This document shows positions 35,404 to 47,689 of a stretch of 64,000 bases of DNA, piece by piece; within the stretch, counting starts at the first letter, position 1; each line of letters starts with the position of its first letter. The stretch lies in assembly GCA_037974665.1 (NCBI GenBank), contig CM075767.1, positions 89,430,644 to 89,494,643 of the forward strand, written 5' to 3'. The translations under genes were made by a program, and so were the position numbers. Under the pieces are notes generated by a model. It did not search any database. It saw only the letters and a program-made list of their open reading frames with translations, and was not told where the DNA came from. Source of the stretch: Ehretia macrophylla (Eukaryota > Streptophyta > Magnoliopsida > Boraginales > Ehretiaceae).

Positions 35404-35522
35404 GGGTCCTATAATACCAGAACTAATGCAGCGGATCCCATCAGAACTCCGAAGTTAAGCGTGCTTGGGCGAGAGTAGTACTAAGATGGGTGACCCCCTG
35501 AGAAGTCCTCGTGTTGCACCCC
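35404..35522 (+). rRNA. 5S rRNA, copy 52
   Basis: Differences: G5C, G7T, C10A, C18A, C28G, G81A (C box), G98A. Its spacer (CACGTCGATG, CCGTTGCTCATA, CTACGTTTTTCGGTCCCAG) is the counterpart of the spacer after copy 65. Confidence 0.95.
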
Positions 35523-36081
35523 GCTTTTTAATTTTTTTTCCTTCGGTTAGGGTTGCCAAGATACTTTATCCACCACATGTCTATTATCGAATCCCACGGC
35601 ACCTTGGGCAAGACGACTTCGCTTCACGTCGATGCTGGGCCCACAAACCGAGGGCGTAGGGCTTGTAACCAAGTCTCTGTCGCTCCGTTGCTCATAACTT
35701 TTGATCTGTAAGGAGTTTGTGCAACGTACAGTATATCGTTGGAAAGCTCTCTGAGAGCTCCACGACGGGGGCAGCTAGCTTGCTCGCTATGCCCTTTTTG
35801 GAGCAGAAAATCGAACGTTTTCACCAATTTCAGGCCACTTTTCTTATTATTCTACGTTTTTCGGTCCCAGATCGTACGTCGTGAGCTGTAAAAAGGACGA
35901 CAACCTTGCTCGTGGGACATTAGAGGGCCCTACAAAGCGTCGATATCATGTCTTGTGAGGATGCTGCGTTGTTGAAGCGGATGGGTTGTGGGTAAGCCCA
36001 TTGGGCCTTTTGAATGGGCCATCTGTCTCGGCTGGGACTGTGAACCGTTAACACAGAAAGGAATTCTCCCCCCACCATGAC

Positions 36082-36200
36082 GGGTGCGATCATACCAGCA
36101 CTAATGCACCGGATCGCATCAGAACTCCGAAGTTAAGCGTGCTTGGGCGAGAGTAGTACTAGGATGGGTGACCCCATGGGAATTCCTCGTGCTGCACCCC
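36082..36200 (+). rRNA. 5S rRNA, copy 53
   Basis: Differences: C35G, C95A, G102T, T111C. Boxes intact. No counterpart found in block II. Confidence 0.97.
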
Positions 36201-36757
36201 CCTTTTCAATTTTTTTTCCTTCAGTTAGGGTTGCCAAGATACTTTATCCACCACATTTCTATTATCGAATCCCATGGCACCTTGGGCAAGACAACTTCGC
36301 TTCACGTGGAGGCTGGGCCCGTAAACCGAGGGCGTAGGGCTCGTGCCGTGGTCCCTGTCGCTCCGGTGCCTATAACTTTTGATCTATAAAGAGTTACGCG
36401 GCGTACAGCATACCGTTAGAAAGCTCTCTGAGAGCTCTACGACGGGGGAAACTTGCTTGCTCTTTATGCCCTTTTTGTAGCCCAAATCAAACGTTTTCAT
36501 CAGTTTTGTGCCATTTTTCTTATTAAGCTTTGTTTTTCCGTCCCGGATCGTATGTCATGAGCTGTTAAAAGGACGACAATCTTACTCGCGGGACATTAGA
36601 GGGCCTTACAATGCGTCGATATCATGTCTTGCGAGGATGCTGCGTAGTTGAAGCGGATGGGTTGTTGTTAAGCCCATTGGGCCTTCTGAATAGGCCATTT
36701 CTCTAGGCTGGGACTGTGAACCGTTAACACAAAAACGAATTCTACCCCCAACACGAC

Positions 36758-36876
36758 GGGTGCGATCATACCAGCACTAATGCATCGGATCCCATCAGAA
36801 CTCCGAAGTCAAGCGTGCTTGGGCGAGAGTAGTAATAGGATGGGTGACCCCCTGGGAAGTCCTCTTGTTGCACCCC
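36758..36876 (+). rRNA. 5S rRNA, copy 54
   Basis: Differences: C28T, T53C (A box), C78A, G108T. Spacer with CAAGTGGAAGCTGGGC and GTAGTTCTTGTGACC recurs after copy 66. Confidence 0.97.
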
Positions 36877-37433
36877 TCTTTTCAATTTTTTTTCCTCCTG
36901 TTAAGGTTGCCAAGATACTTTATCCACCACATTTCTATTATCGAATGCCACGGCACCTTGGGCAAGACAACTTCACTTCAAGTGGAAGCTGGGCCCGCAA
37001 ACCGAGGGCGTAGTTCTTGTGACCAGGTCTCCGTCGCTCCGGTGCCCATAACTTTTGATCCGTAAGGAGTTACGCGGCGCACAGCATACCGTTGGAAAGC
37101 TCTCCGAGAGCTCTACTATAGGGGTAGCAAGCTTCTCGTTTTGCACTTTTTGGAGCCCAAAATCGAACGTTTTCATCACTTTCGGGCCACTTTTCTTATT
37201 AAGCTCTGTTTTTTCATCCCGGATCGTAGGTCGTGAGCTGTTAAAAGGACGACAACCTTACTCGCGGGACATTAGTGGGCCCTACAATGCGTCGATATCA
37301 CATCTTGCGAGGATGGTGCGTTGTTGAAGCGGATGGGTTGTTGTTAAGCCCATTGGGCCTTCTGAATGGGCTATCTCTCTAGGCTGGGACTGTGAACCGT
37401 TAACACAAAAAGGAATTCTACCCCCAACATGAC

Positions 37434-37552
37434 GGGTGCGATCATACCAGCACTAATGCACCGGATCCCATCAGAACTCCGAAGTTAAGCGTGCTTGGGC
37501 GAGAGTATTACTAGGATGGGTGACACCCTAGGAAGTCCCCGTGTTGCACCCC
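37434..37552 (+). rRNA. 5S rRNA, copy 55
   Basis: Differences: G75T, C92A, G97A, T106C. Boxes intact. Its spacer has CACTTGG in place of the CACGTGG box. Confidence 0.97.
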
Positions 37553-38110
37553 CCTTTTCAATTTTTTTTCCTTCAGTTAGGGTTGCCAAGATACTTTATC
37601 CACCACAATTCTATTATCAAATCCCATGGCACCTTGGGCAAGACAAATTCGCTTCACTTGGAGGCTGGGCCTGCAAACCGAGGGCGTAGGTCATGTGACC
37701 AAGTCTCTGTCGCACAAGTGCCCATAACTTTTGATCCGTAAGGTGTTACGCGGCGCACCGCATACCGTTGGGAAGCTCTTCAAGAGCTCTACGACGGGGG
37801 CAACTAGCATGCTCGCTGTGCCCTTTTTTGTGCCCAAAATCAAACGTTTTCATCATTTTTGGGCCACTTTTCTTATTAAGCTCTATTTTTCCGTCCCGGA
37901 TCGTAGGTCGCGAGATGTTAAAAGGACGACAACCTTGCTCGCCGGACATTAGAGGGCCCTACAATGCGTCGATATCACGTCTTGTGAGGATGCTACGTTG
38001 TTGAAGTGGATGGGTTGTTGTCAAGCCCATTGGGCCTTCTGAATGGGCCATCTCTCTTGGCTGGGACTGTGAACCGTTAACACAAAAAGGAATTCTACCC
38101 CAACCATGAC

Positions 38111-38229
38111 GGGTGCGATCATACCAGCACTAATGCACCGGATCCCATCAGAAATCCGAAGTTAAGCATGCTTGGGCGAGAATAGTACTAGGATGGGTGA
38201 CCCCCTAGGAAGTCCTCGTTTTGCACCCC
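38111..38229 (+). rRNA. 5S rRNA, copy 56
   Basis: Differences: C44A, G58A (A box), G72A (IE), G97A, G110T. C44A, G58A, G72A and G110T are shared with copies 71 and 80. Its spacer lacks 11 bp near 38320 (CAAGACACGTGG), giving a 665-bp unit. Confidence 0.96.
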
Positions 38230-38775
38230 TATTTTCAATTTTTTTTCCTCCGGTTAGGGTTGCCAATATATTTTATCCCCCACATTTCTATTATCGAATC
38301 CCACAGCACCTTGAGCAAGACACGTGGAGGCTGGGCCCGCAAACCGAGGGCGTAAGGCTTGAGACCAGGTCACCGTCGCTCCGGTGGCAATAACTTTTGA
38401 TCCGTAAGGAGTTACGCGGCACACAGCATACCGTTGGAAAGCTCTCCGAGAACTCTACGATGGGGCTAGCAAGCTTGCTCGTTCTGCCCTTTTTGGAGCA
38501 CAAAATCGAACGTTTTCATCTGTTTCGGGCCATTTTTTTATTAAGCTCAATTTTTCAGTCCCGGATAGTACGTCGTGAGCTGTTAAAAGGACGACAACCT
38601 TACTCGTTGGACATTAGAGGGCCCTACAATGCGTCGATATCACGTCTGGCGAGGATGCTGCGTTGTTGAAGCGGATGGGTTGTTGTTAAGCCCATTGGGC
38701 CTTCTAAATGGGCCATCTCTCTAGACTGGAACTGTGAACCGTTAACACAAAAAGGAATTCTACCCCCAACATGAC

Positions 38776-38894
38776 AGGTGCAATCATACCAGCACCAATG
38801 CACCGGATCCCATCAGAACTTCGAAGTTAAGCGTGCTTGGTTGAGAGTAGTACTAGGATGGGTGACCCCCTGGGAAGTCTTCGTGTTACACCCC
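38776..38894 (+). rRNA. 5S rRNA, copy 57
   Basis: Differences: G1A, G7A, T21C, C46T, G66T, C67T (IE), C105T, G113A. Nearly the same set as copy 68 and partly copy 72. Confidence 0.95.
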
Positions 38895-39453
38895 CCTTTT
38901 TAATTTTTTTTCCTTCGATTAGGGTTGCCAAGATACTTTATCCACCACATTTCTATTATCGAATCCCACGGCCCCTTGGGCAAGACAACTTCGCTTCACA
39001 TGGAGGGTGGGCGCCGCAAACTGAGGGCGTAGGGCTTGTGACCAGGTCTTTGTCGTTCTGGTGCCCATAACTTTTGATCCATAAGGAGTTACGCGACGCA
39101 CAGCAGACTGTTGGAAAGCTCTCTAAGAGCTCTACGACAACGGCAGCAAGCTTGCTTGCTTTGCCCTTTTTCGAGCCCAAAATCGAACGTTTTCATCAAT
39201 TTCGGGCCACTTTTATTATTAAGCTATGTTTTTCTGTCCCAGATCGTACGTCGTGAGCTGTTAAAAGGATGACAACCTTACTCGCGGGACATTAGAGGGC
39301 CCTATAATGGGTCGATATCACGTCTTGCAAGGAAGCTGCGTTGTTGAAGTGGATGGGTTGTTGTTAAGCCCATTGGGCCTTCTGAATGGGCCATCGCTCT
39401 AGGCTGGGACTGTGAATCGTTAACACGAAAAGGAATTCTACCCCCACCATGAC

Positions 39454-39572
39454 GGGTGCTATCATACCAGCACTAATGCACCGGATCGCATCAGTACTCC
39501 GAAGTTAAGCGTGCTTGGGCGAGAGTAGTACTAGGATGGGTGACCCCTTGGGAAGTCCTCGTGTTGCATCCC
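39454..39572 (+). rRNA. 5S rRNA, copy 58
   Basis: Differences: G7T, C35G, A42T, C95T, C116T. Boxes intact. The only copy left of 49 kb with the C95T plus C116T pair. Confidence 0.97.
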
Positions 39573-40129
39573 CCTTTTCAATTTTTTTTCTTCCGGTTAG
39601 GATTGTCTAGATGCTTTATCCACCACATTTCCATTATCGAATCCTACGGCACCTTGGACAAGACAACTTCGCTTCACGTGGAGGCTGGGCCCGCAAACCG
39701 AGGGCGTAGGGCTTGTGACCAAGTCTCTGTCGCTCCGGTGCGCATAACTTTTGATCCGCAAGGAATTACGCGGTGCACAGCATAACGTTGGAAAGCTCTC
39801 TTAGAGCTCTACGACGAGGGCAGCTAGCTTCTCGTTGTGCCCATTATGGAACCCAAAATCAAACATTTTCATCAGTTTTGGGCCACTATTCTTATTAAGC
39901 TCTGTTTTTCCGTCCCGGATCGTATGTCGTAAGCTGTTAAAAGGATGACAACCTTATTCGTGGGACATTAGAGGGCCCTACAAGCGTCGATATCACGTCT
40001 TGCGAGGATGCTGCGTTGTTGAAGTAGATTGGTTGTTGTTAAGCCCATTGGGCATTCTGAATTGGAACATTTCTCTTGGCTGGGACTGTGAAACGTTAAC
40101 AAAAAGAGGAATTCTACCCCCAACATGAC

Positions 40130-40248
40130 GGGTGCGATCATACCAGCACTAATGCACCAGATCCCATCAGAACTCCAAAGTTAAGCATGCTTGGGCGAGA
40201 GTAGTACTAGGATGGGTGACCCCCTGGGAAGTCCTCGTGTTGCACCCC
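40130..40248 (+). rRNA. 5S rRNA, copy 59
   Basis: Differences: G30A, G48A, G58A (A box); all three are CpG transitions. Spacer has GAGTTTGTGCGGTG at about 40440. Confidence 0.97.
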
Positions 40249-40807
40249 CTTTTTCAATTTTATTTCCTCTGGTTAGGGTTGTCTACATGCTTTATCCACC
40301 ACATTTCTATTATCGAATCCCACGGCACCTTGGACAAGACAACTTCGCTTCACGTTGAGGTTGGGCCCGCAAACCGAGGGCGTAGGGCTTGTGACCAAGT
40401 CTCTGTCGCTCCGGTGCCCATAACTTTTGATCCGTAAGGAGTTTGTGCGGTGCATAGTATACTGTTGGAAAGCTCTCTGAGAGCTCTGCGACGGGGGCAG
40501 CTAGCTTGCTCGTTGTGCTCTTTTTGGAGCCCAAAATCGAACGTTTTCATCAGTTTCGGGCCACTTTTCTTATTAAGCAATGTTTTTCAGTCCCGGATCG
40601 TACGTCGTGAACTGTAAAAAGGATGACAACCATACTCGCGGGACATTAGAGAGCCCTATAATGCGTCGATATCACGTCCGGCGAGGATGCTGCGTTGTTG
40701 AAGCGGATGGGTTGTTGTTAAGCCCATTGGGCCTTCTGAATGGGCCATCTCTCTAGGTTGGGACTGTGAACCGTTAACACAAAAAGGAATTCTACCCCCA
40801 ACATTAC

Positions 40808-40926
40808 GGGTGCGATCATACAAGCACTAATGCACTAGATCCCATCAAAACTCTGAAGTTAACCGTGCTTGGGTGAGAGTAGTACTAGGATGGGTGACCC
40901 CCTGGGAAGTCCTCGTGTTGCACCCT
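40808..40926 (+). rRNA. 5S rRNA, copy 60
   Basis: Differences: C15A, C29T, G30A, G41A, C47T, G56C (A box), C67T (IE), C119T. Confidence 0.95.
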
Positions 40927-41483
40927 CATTTTTAATTTTTTTTCCTCTGGTTAGGGTTGCCAAGATACTCTATCCACCACATTTCTATTATCGAATCCCA
41001 CAGCACCTTGGGCAAGACAACTTCGCTTCACGTGGAGGTTGGGCTCGTAAACCGAGGTCGTAGGGCTTGTGACCAAGTCTCTGTCACTCCGGTGCGCATA
41101 ACTTTTTATCCGTAAGGAGTTACGCGGCGCAAAACATACCGTTGGAAAGCTTTCTTAGAGCTCTACGACGGGGGCAGCTAACTTCTCATTGTGCCCTTTT
41201 TGGAACCCAAAAACGAACAATTTCATCAGTTTCGGGCCATTTTTCTTATTAAGCTCTGTTTTTCCATCCCGGATCGTACGTCGTAAGTTGTTAAAAGGAC
41301 GACAACCTTATTCGTGGGACATTAGAGGGCCCTACAATGCGTTGATATCACTTCTTGCGAGGATGCTGCGTTGTTGAAGCAGATGGGTTGTTGTTAAGCC
41401 CATTGGGCCTTCTGAATGGAACATTTCTCTTGGCTGGGACTGTGAAACGTTAACACAAAAAGGAATTCTACCCCCAACATGAC

Positions 41484-41602
41484 GGATGCAATCATACCAG
41501 CACTAAGGCACCGGATCCCATCAGAACTCCAAAGTTAAGCATGCTTGGGCGAGATTAGTACTAGGATGGGTGACCCCCTGGGAAGTCCTCATGTTGCACC
41601 CC
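41484..41602 (+). rRNA. 5S rRNA, copy 61
   Basis: Differences: G3A, G7A, T24G, G48A, G58A (A box), G72T (IE), G108A. The 5' end reads GGATGC, the form common in other plants, but here it is a lone variant. Confidence 0.96.
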
Positions 41603-42162
41603 CTGTTTTCAATTTTTTTTGCCCCGGTTAGGGTTGCCAAGATACTTTATCCACCACATTTCTATTACCGAATCCCAGGGCACCTTGGGCAAGACAACTT
41701 CGCTTCACGTTGAGGCTGGGCCCGTAAATCGAGGGCGTAATGCTTGTGACCAAGTCTTTGTCACTCCGGTGCCCATAACTTTTGATCCGTAAGGAGTTTG
41801 TCCGGCGCATAGTATACCGTTGGAAAGCTCTCTGAGAGCTCTACGACGGGGGCAGCTAGCTTGCTCGTTGTGCACTTTTTGGAGCTCAAAATCGAACGTT
41901 TTCATCAGTTTCGGGCCACTTTTCTTATTGAGCTATGTTTTTCCCTCCCGGATCTTACGTCGTGAGCTGTTAAAAGGACAACAACCTTGCTCACGGGACA
42001 TTAGAGGGACCTACAATGCGTCGATATCACGTCTTGCGAGGATGCTGGGTTGTTGAAGCGGATGGGTTGTTGTTTAGCCCATTGGGCCTTTTGAATGGAC
42101 CATCGCTATAGGCTGGGACTGGGAACCGTTAACACAGAAATGAATTCTACCCCCAACATGAC

Positions 42163-42281
42163 GGGTGTGATCATATCAGCACTAATGCACTGGATCCCAT
42201 CAGAACTCCGAAGTTAAGCGTGGTTGGGCGAGAGTAGTACTAGGATAGGTGACCCCCTAGGAAGTCCACTTGTTGCACCCC
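42163..42281 (+). rRNA. 5S rRNA, copy 62
   Basis: Differences: C6T, C14T, C29T, C61G (A box), G85A (C box), G97A, T106A, G108T. Confidence 0.95.
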
Positions 42282-42839
42282 CCTTTTCAATTTTTTTTCC
42301 TCCGGTTAGGGTTGCCAAGATACTTTATCCACCACATTTCTATTATCGAATCCCACGGCATCTTGGGCAAGACAACTTTGCTTCACGTGGAGGCTGGACC
42401 CGCAAACCGAGGGTGTAGGGCTTGTGACCAAGTCTCCGTCGCTCCGGTGCCCATAACTTTTGATCCGTAAGGAGTTACACGGCGCACAGCATACCGTTGG
42501 AAAGCTCTCCGAGAGCTCTATGACGGGGATAGGAAGCTTCCTTGCTGTGCCCTTTTTGGAGCCCAAAATAGAACGTTTTCATCAGTTTCGGGCCACTTTT
42601 CTTATTAAGCTCTATTTTTCCGTCCCGGATCGTACGTCGTGAACTGTTAAAAGGACGACAACTATACTCGCGGGACATTAGAGGGCCCTACAATGCGTCG
42701 ATATCACGTCTTGCGAGGATGCTGCGTTGTTGAAGCGGATTGGTTGTTGTTAAGCCCATTGGGCCTTCTGAATTGGACATCTCTCTAGGCTAGGACTGTG
42801 AACCGTTAACACAAAACGGAATTCTACCCCCAAAATGAC

Positions 42840-42958
42840 GGGTGCGATCATACCAGCACTAATGCACCGGATCCCATCAGAACTTCGAAGTTAAGCGTGC
42901 TTGGGCGAGAGTAGTACTAGGAAGGGTGACCCCCTGGGAAGTCCTCGTGTTGCACCCC
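42840..42958 (+). rRNA. 5S rRNA, copy 63, near-consensus
   Basis: Only C46T and T84A differ, but T84A falls in the C box (AGGAAGGGTGA), a change also in copy 27. Confidence 0.97.
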
Positions 42959-43515
42959 CCTTTTCAATTTTTTTTTCCTAGGTTAGGGATGCCAAGATAC
43001 TTTATCCACCACATTTCTATTGCTGAATCCCACGGCACCTTGGGCAAGACAACTTCGCTTAACGTAGAGGTTGGGCCCGAAAATCGAGGGCATAGGGATT
43101 GTGACCAGGTCTCCGTCGCTCCGGTGCCTATAACCTTTGATCTGTAAAGAGTTATGTGGCGCATAGCATACCGTTGAAAGCAATCTGAGAGCTCTATGAC
43201 GGGGGGAGCAAGCATGCTTACTGTGCCCTTTTTGGAGCCCAAAATCTAGTGTTTTCATAAGATTTTGGACACTTTTCATATTTAGCTTTGTTTTTTCATC
43301 CCGCATCGTACGTCGTGAGCTGTTAAAAGGACGACAACCTTACACGCGAGACATTAGAGGGCCCTACAATGCGTCGATATCACCGCTTGCGAGGATGCTT
43401 CGTTGTTGAAGCGGATGGGTTGTTATTAAGCCCATTGGGCCTTCTGAATGGGCCATCTCTCTAGGCCGGGACTGTGAACCGTGAACCCAAAAAGGAATTC
43501 TACCCCCACCATGAC

Positions 43516-43633
43516 GGGCGCGATCATACCAGCACTAATGCACCGGATCCCATCAGAACGCCGAAGTTATGCTTTCTTGGGCGAGAGTAGTACGAGGATA
43601 GGTGACCCCTGGGAAGTCCTCGTGTTGCACCCC
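43516..43633 (+). rRNA. 5S rRNA, copy 64, 1-bp deletion
   Basis: 118 nt. Differences: T4C, T45G, A55T, G58T, G60T (A box), T79G, G85A (C box), one C lost in 91-95. The spacer lacks about 6 bp (GCTTGCTGCTTTTTGG), as after copy 51. Confidence 0.94.
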
Positions 43634-44186
43634 CCTTTTTCAATTTTTTCCCTCCGGTTAGGGTTGCCAAGATGCTTTATCCACCACATTTCTATTATCG
43701 AATCGCACGGCACCTTGGGCAAGACAACTTCGCTTCACGCGGAGGCTGGGCCCGCAAACTGAGGGCATAGGGCTTGTGACCAGGTCTCCGTCGCTCCGGT
43801 GCCCAAAACTTTTGATCCGTAAAGAGTTACGTGGCGTATAGCACACCGTTGTAAAACTCTATGAGATCTCTACGACGGGGGCAGCAAGCTTGCTTGCTGC
43901 TTTTTGGAGCTCAAAATCGAACGTTTTCATCAGTTTCGTGCCACTTTTCTTATTAAGCTCTGTTTTTTAGTCCCGGATCGTACGTCGTGAGATGTTAAAA
44001 GGACGAACACCTTACTCGCGGGACATTAGAGGGCCCTACAATGCGTCGATATCACGTCTTGCGAGGATGCTACGTTGTTGAAGCGGATGGGTTGTTGTTA
44101 AGACCATTGGGCCTTCTGAATGGGCCATCTTTCTAGGCAGGGACTGTGAACCGTTAACATAAAAAGTAATTCTACCCCAACATGAC

Positions 44187-44305
44187 GGGTGCGATCATAC
44201 CAGCACTAATGCACCGGATCCCATCAGAACTCCAAAGTTAAGCGTGCTTGGGCGAGAGTAGTACTAGGATGGGTGACCCCCTGAGAAGTCCTCGTGTTGC
44301 ACCCC
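44187..44305 (+). rRNA. 5S rRNA, copy 65, near-consensus
   Basis: Only G48A and G98A differ. Boxes intact. The downstream T-run is broken (TTTTCAAAAATTTTTCC), so the back-up terminator is shorter. Confidence 0.97.
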
Positions 44306-44864
44306 CCTTTTCAAAAATTTTTCCTCCGGTTAGGGTTGCTAAGATACTTTATCCACCCCATTTCAATTATCGAATCCCACGGCACCTTGGGCAAGACAAC
44401 TTCGCTTCACGTCGAGGCTGGGCCCACAAACCGAGGGCGTAGGGCTTTTGACCAAGTCTCTGTCGCTCCGTTGCTCATAACTTTTGATCTGTAAGGAGTT
44501 TGTGCAGCGCACAGTATATCGTTCGAAAGCCCTCTGAGAGCTCCACGACGGGGGCAGCTAGCTTACTCGCTATGCCCTTTTTGGAGCAGAAAATCTAACG
44601 TTTTCATCAGTTTCGGGCCACTTTTCTTATTAATCTACGTTTTTCGATCCCAGATCGTACGTCGTGAGCTGTAAAAAGGACGACAACCTTGCTCGTGGGA
44701 CATTAGAGGGCCCTACAAAGCGTCGATATCATGTCTTGTGAGGATGCTGCATTGTTGAAGCGGATGGGTAGTTGTTAAGCCCATTGGGCCTTTTGAATGG
44801 GCCATCGCTCTCGGCTGGGACTGTGAACCGTTAACACAGAAAGGAATTCTACCCCCAACATGAC

Positions 44865-44983
44865 GGGTGCAATCATACCAGCACTAATGCACCGGATCCC
44901 ATCAGAACTCCGAAGTTAAGCGTGCTTGGGTGAGAGTAGTACTAGGATGGGTGACCCCTTGGGAAGTCCTCGTGTTGCACCCC
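44865..44983 (+). rRNA. 5S rRNA, copy 66
   Basis: Differences: G7A, C67T (IE), C95T. Confidence 0.97.
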
Positions 44984-45539
44984 CCTTTTCAATTTTTTTT
45001 CCTCCGGTTAGGGTTGCCAAGATACTTTATCCACCACATTTCTATTATCGAATCCACGGCACCTTGGGCAAGACAACTTCGCTTCAAGTGGAAGCTGGGC
45101 CTGCAAACCGAGAGCGTAGTTCTTGTGACCAGGTCTCCGTCGCTCCGGTGCCCATAACTTTTGATCCGTCAGGAGTTACGCGGTGCACAGTATACCGTTG
45201 GAAAGCTCTCCGAGAGCTCTACTACGGGGGCAGCAAGCTTCTCGTTGTGCACTTTTTGGAGCCCAAAATCGAACGTTTTCATCAGTTTCGGGCCACTTTT
45301 CTTATTAAGCTCTATTTTTTAGTCCCGGATCGTACGTCGTGAGCTATTAAAAGGATGAAAAACTTACTCGCAGGGCATTAGTGGGCCCTACAATGCGTCG
45401 ATATCACGTCTTGCGAGGATGGTGCGTTGTTGAAACGGATGGGTTGTTGTTAAGCCCATTGGGCCTTCTGAATAGGCTATCTCTCTAGGCTGTGACTCTG
45501 AACACTTAACACAAAAAGCAATTCTAACCCCAACATGAC

Positions 45540-45658
45540 GGGTGCGATCATACCAGCACTAATGCACCGGATCCCATCAGAACTCCGAAGTTAAGCGTGC
45601 TTGGGTGAGAGTAGTACTAGGATGGGTGACTCCATGGGAACTCGTCGTGTTGCACCCC
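45540..45658 (+). rRNA. 5S rRNA, copy 67
   Basis: Differences: C67T (IE), C92T, C95A, G102C, C105G. Confidence 0.96.
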
Positions 45659-46215
45659 CCTTTTCAATTTTTTTTGCTCTGGTTAGGGTTGCCAATATAC
45701 TTTATCCACCACATTTCTTTTATCAATTCCACGGCACCTTGGGCAAGACAACTTTGCTTCACGTGGAGGCTAGGCCAGCAAACCGAGGGCGTAGGGCTTG
45801 TGACCAGGTCTCATTCGCTCCGGTGCCCATAACTTTTGATCCGTAAGGAGTTACACGGTGCACAGCATACCGTTGCAAAGCTCTCCGAGAGCTCTACGAC
45901 GGGGGTAGCTAGCTTGCTCGCTGTGCCCTTTTTGGAGCCCAAAATCAAACGTTTTCATCAATTTCGGGCCACGTTTCTTATTAAGCTCAATTTTTCCGTC
46001 CCGGATCGTACGTCGTGAGCTGTTAAAAGGACGACAACCTTACTCGCTAGACATTGGAGGGCCCTACAATGCGTCGATATCACGTCTTGTGAGGATGCTG
46101 TGTTGTTAAAGAGGATGGGTTGTTGTTAAGCCCATTGGGCCTTCTGAATGGGCCATCTCTCTAGACTGGAACTGTGAACCGTTAACACAAAAATGAATTC
46201 TACCCCCAACATGAC

Positions 46216-46334
46216 AGGTGCGATCATACCAGCACCAATGCACCGGATCCCATTAGAACTTCGAAGTTAAGCGTGCTTGGTTGAGAGTAGTACTAGGATG
46301 GGTGTCCCCCTGGGAAGTCTTCGTGTTACACCCC
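46216..46334 (+). rRNA. 5S rRNA, copy 68
   Basis: Differences: G1A, T21C, C39T, C46T, G66T, C67T (IE), A90T (C box), C105T, G113A. Sister of copy 57, about 7,440 bp away (11 units). Confidence 0.95.
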
Positions 46335-46891
46335 CCTTTTCAATTTTTTTTCCATCGGTTAGGGTTGCCAAGATACTTTATCCACCACAATTCTATTATC
46401 GAATCCCACGGCACCTTGGGCAAGATAACTTTGCTTCACTTGGAGGCTGGGCATGCAAACCGTGGGCGTAGAGCTTGTGACTAGGTCTCCGTCGTTCTAG
46501 TGCCCATAACTTTTGATCCATAAGGAGTTACGCGACGCACAGCATACCGTTGGAAAGCACTCTAAGAGCTCTACGACAAGGGCAGCAAGCAAGCTTGCTA
46601 TGCCCTTTTTGGAGCCAAAAATCGAACGTTTTCATCAGTTTTGGGGCACTTTCTTATTAAGCTATGTTTTTCCGTCCCGGATCGTACGTCGTGAGCTGTT
46701 AAAAGGACGACAACCTTACTCGCGGGATATTAGAGGGCCTTACAATGCGTCGATATAACGTCTTGCGAGTATGCTGCGTTGTTGAAGCGGATGGGTTGTT
46801 GTTAAGGCCATTGGACCTTCTGAATGGGCCATCTATCTAGGCTGGGACTGTGAACCGTTAACACAAAAAGGAATTCTACCCCCACCATGAC

Positions 46892-47010
46892 GGGTGCGAT
46901 CATACCAGCACTAATGCACCGGATCCCATCAGAACTCCGAAGTTAAGCTTGCTTGGGCGAGAGTAGTACTAGGATGGGTGACCCGTAGGGAAGTCCTCAT
47001 GTTTCACCCC
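46892..47010 (+). rRNA. 5S rRNA, copy 69
   Basis: Differences: G58T (A box), C94G, C95T, T96A, G108A, G113T. Confidence 0.96.
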
Positions 47011-47570
47011 CCTTTTCAATTTTTTTTTCCTCCGGTTAGGGTTGCCAAGATTCTTTATCCGCCACATTTCTATTATCGAATCCCATGGCACCTTGGGCAA
47101 GACAACTTCGCTTCACGTGGAGGCTGGGTCCGCAAACTGAGGGCGTAGGGCTTATGACCAGGTCTCCGTCGTTCTGGTGCCCATAACTTTTGATCCATAA
47201 GGAGTTACGCGACGCACAGCATACCGTTGGAAAGCTCTCTAAGAGCTCTACGACAAGAGCAGCAAGCTAGCTTGCTTTGCCCTTTTTGGAGCCCAAAAAT
47301 CGAACGTTTTCATCAGTTTCGGGCCACTTTTCTTATTAAACCATATTTTTTCGTCCAGGATCGTACGTCGTGAGCTGTTAAAAGGACGATAACCTTACTC
47401 GCGGGACATTAGAGGGCCCTACAATGCGTCGATATAGCGTCTTGCGAGTATGCTGCGTTGTTGAAGTGGATGGGATGTTGTTAAGCACATTGGCCCTTTT
47501 GAATGGGGCACCTTTCTACGCTGGGACTGTGAACCGGTAACACAAAAAGGAATTCTACCCCCACCATGAC

Positions 47571-47689
47571 TAGTGCGATCATACCAACACTAATGCACCG
47601 GATCCCATCAGAACTCCGAAGTTAAGCTTGCTTGGGCGAGAGTAGTACTAGGATGGGTGACCCCGTTGCAAGTCCTCGGGTTGCACCCC
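47571..47689 (+). rRNA. 5S rRNA, copy 70
   Basis: Differences: G1T, G2A, G17A, G58T (A box), C95G, G97T, G99C, T109G. The distal half of its spacer (from 47901) starts the 6,095-bp higher-order repeat. Confidence 0.95.

Larger units (their letters stand above)
33000..37330 (+). repeat. Higher-order block I (copies 48-54)
   Basis: The run of units here shares private variants, in order, with 40430-45430: copies 48-51 with 59-62, distal 51 with distal 64, 52 with 65, 54 with 66. Offsets are about 7,430 bp, then about 8,783 bp, then 8,107 bp, so whole units were gained or lost between the blocks. Boundaries are approximate. Confidence 0.65.
40430..45430 (+). repeat. Higher-order block II (copies 59-66)
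   Basis: Counterpart of 33000-37330. It carries about two extra units (distal 62 to proximal 64) in the middle of what is one unit (copy 51) in block I, and lacks a counterpart of copy 53. Boundaries are approximate. Confidence 0.65.
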
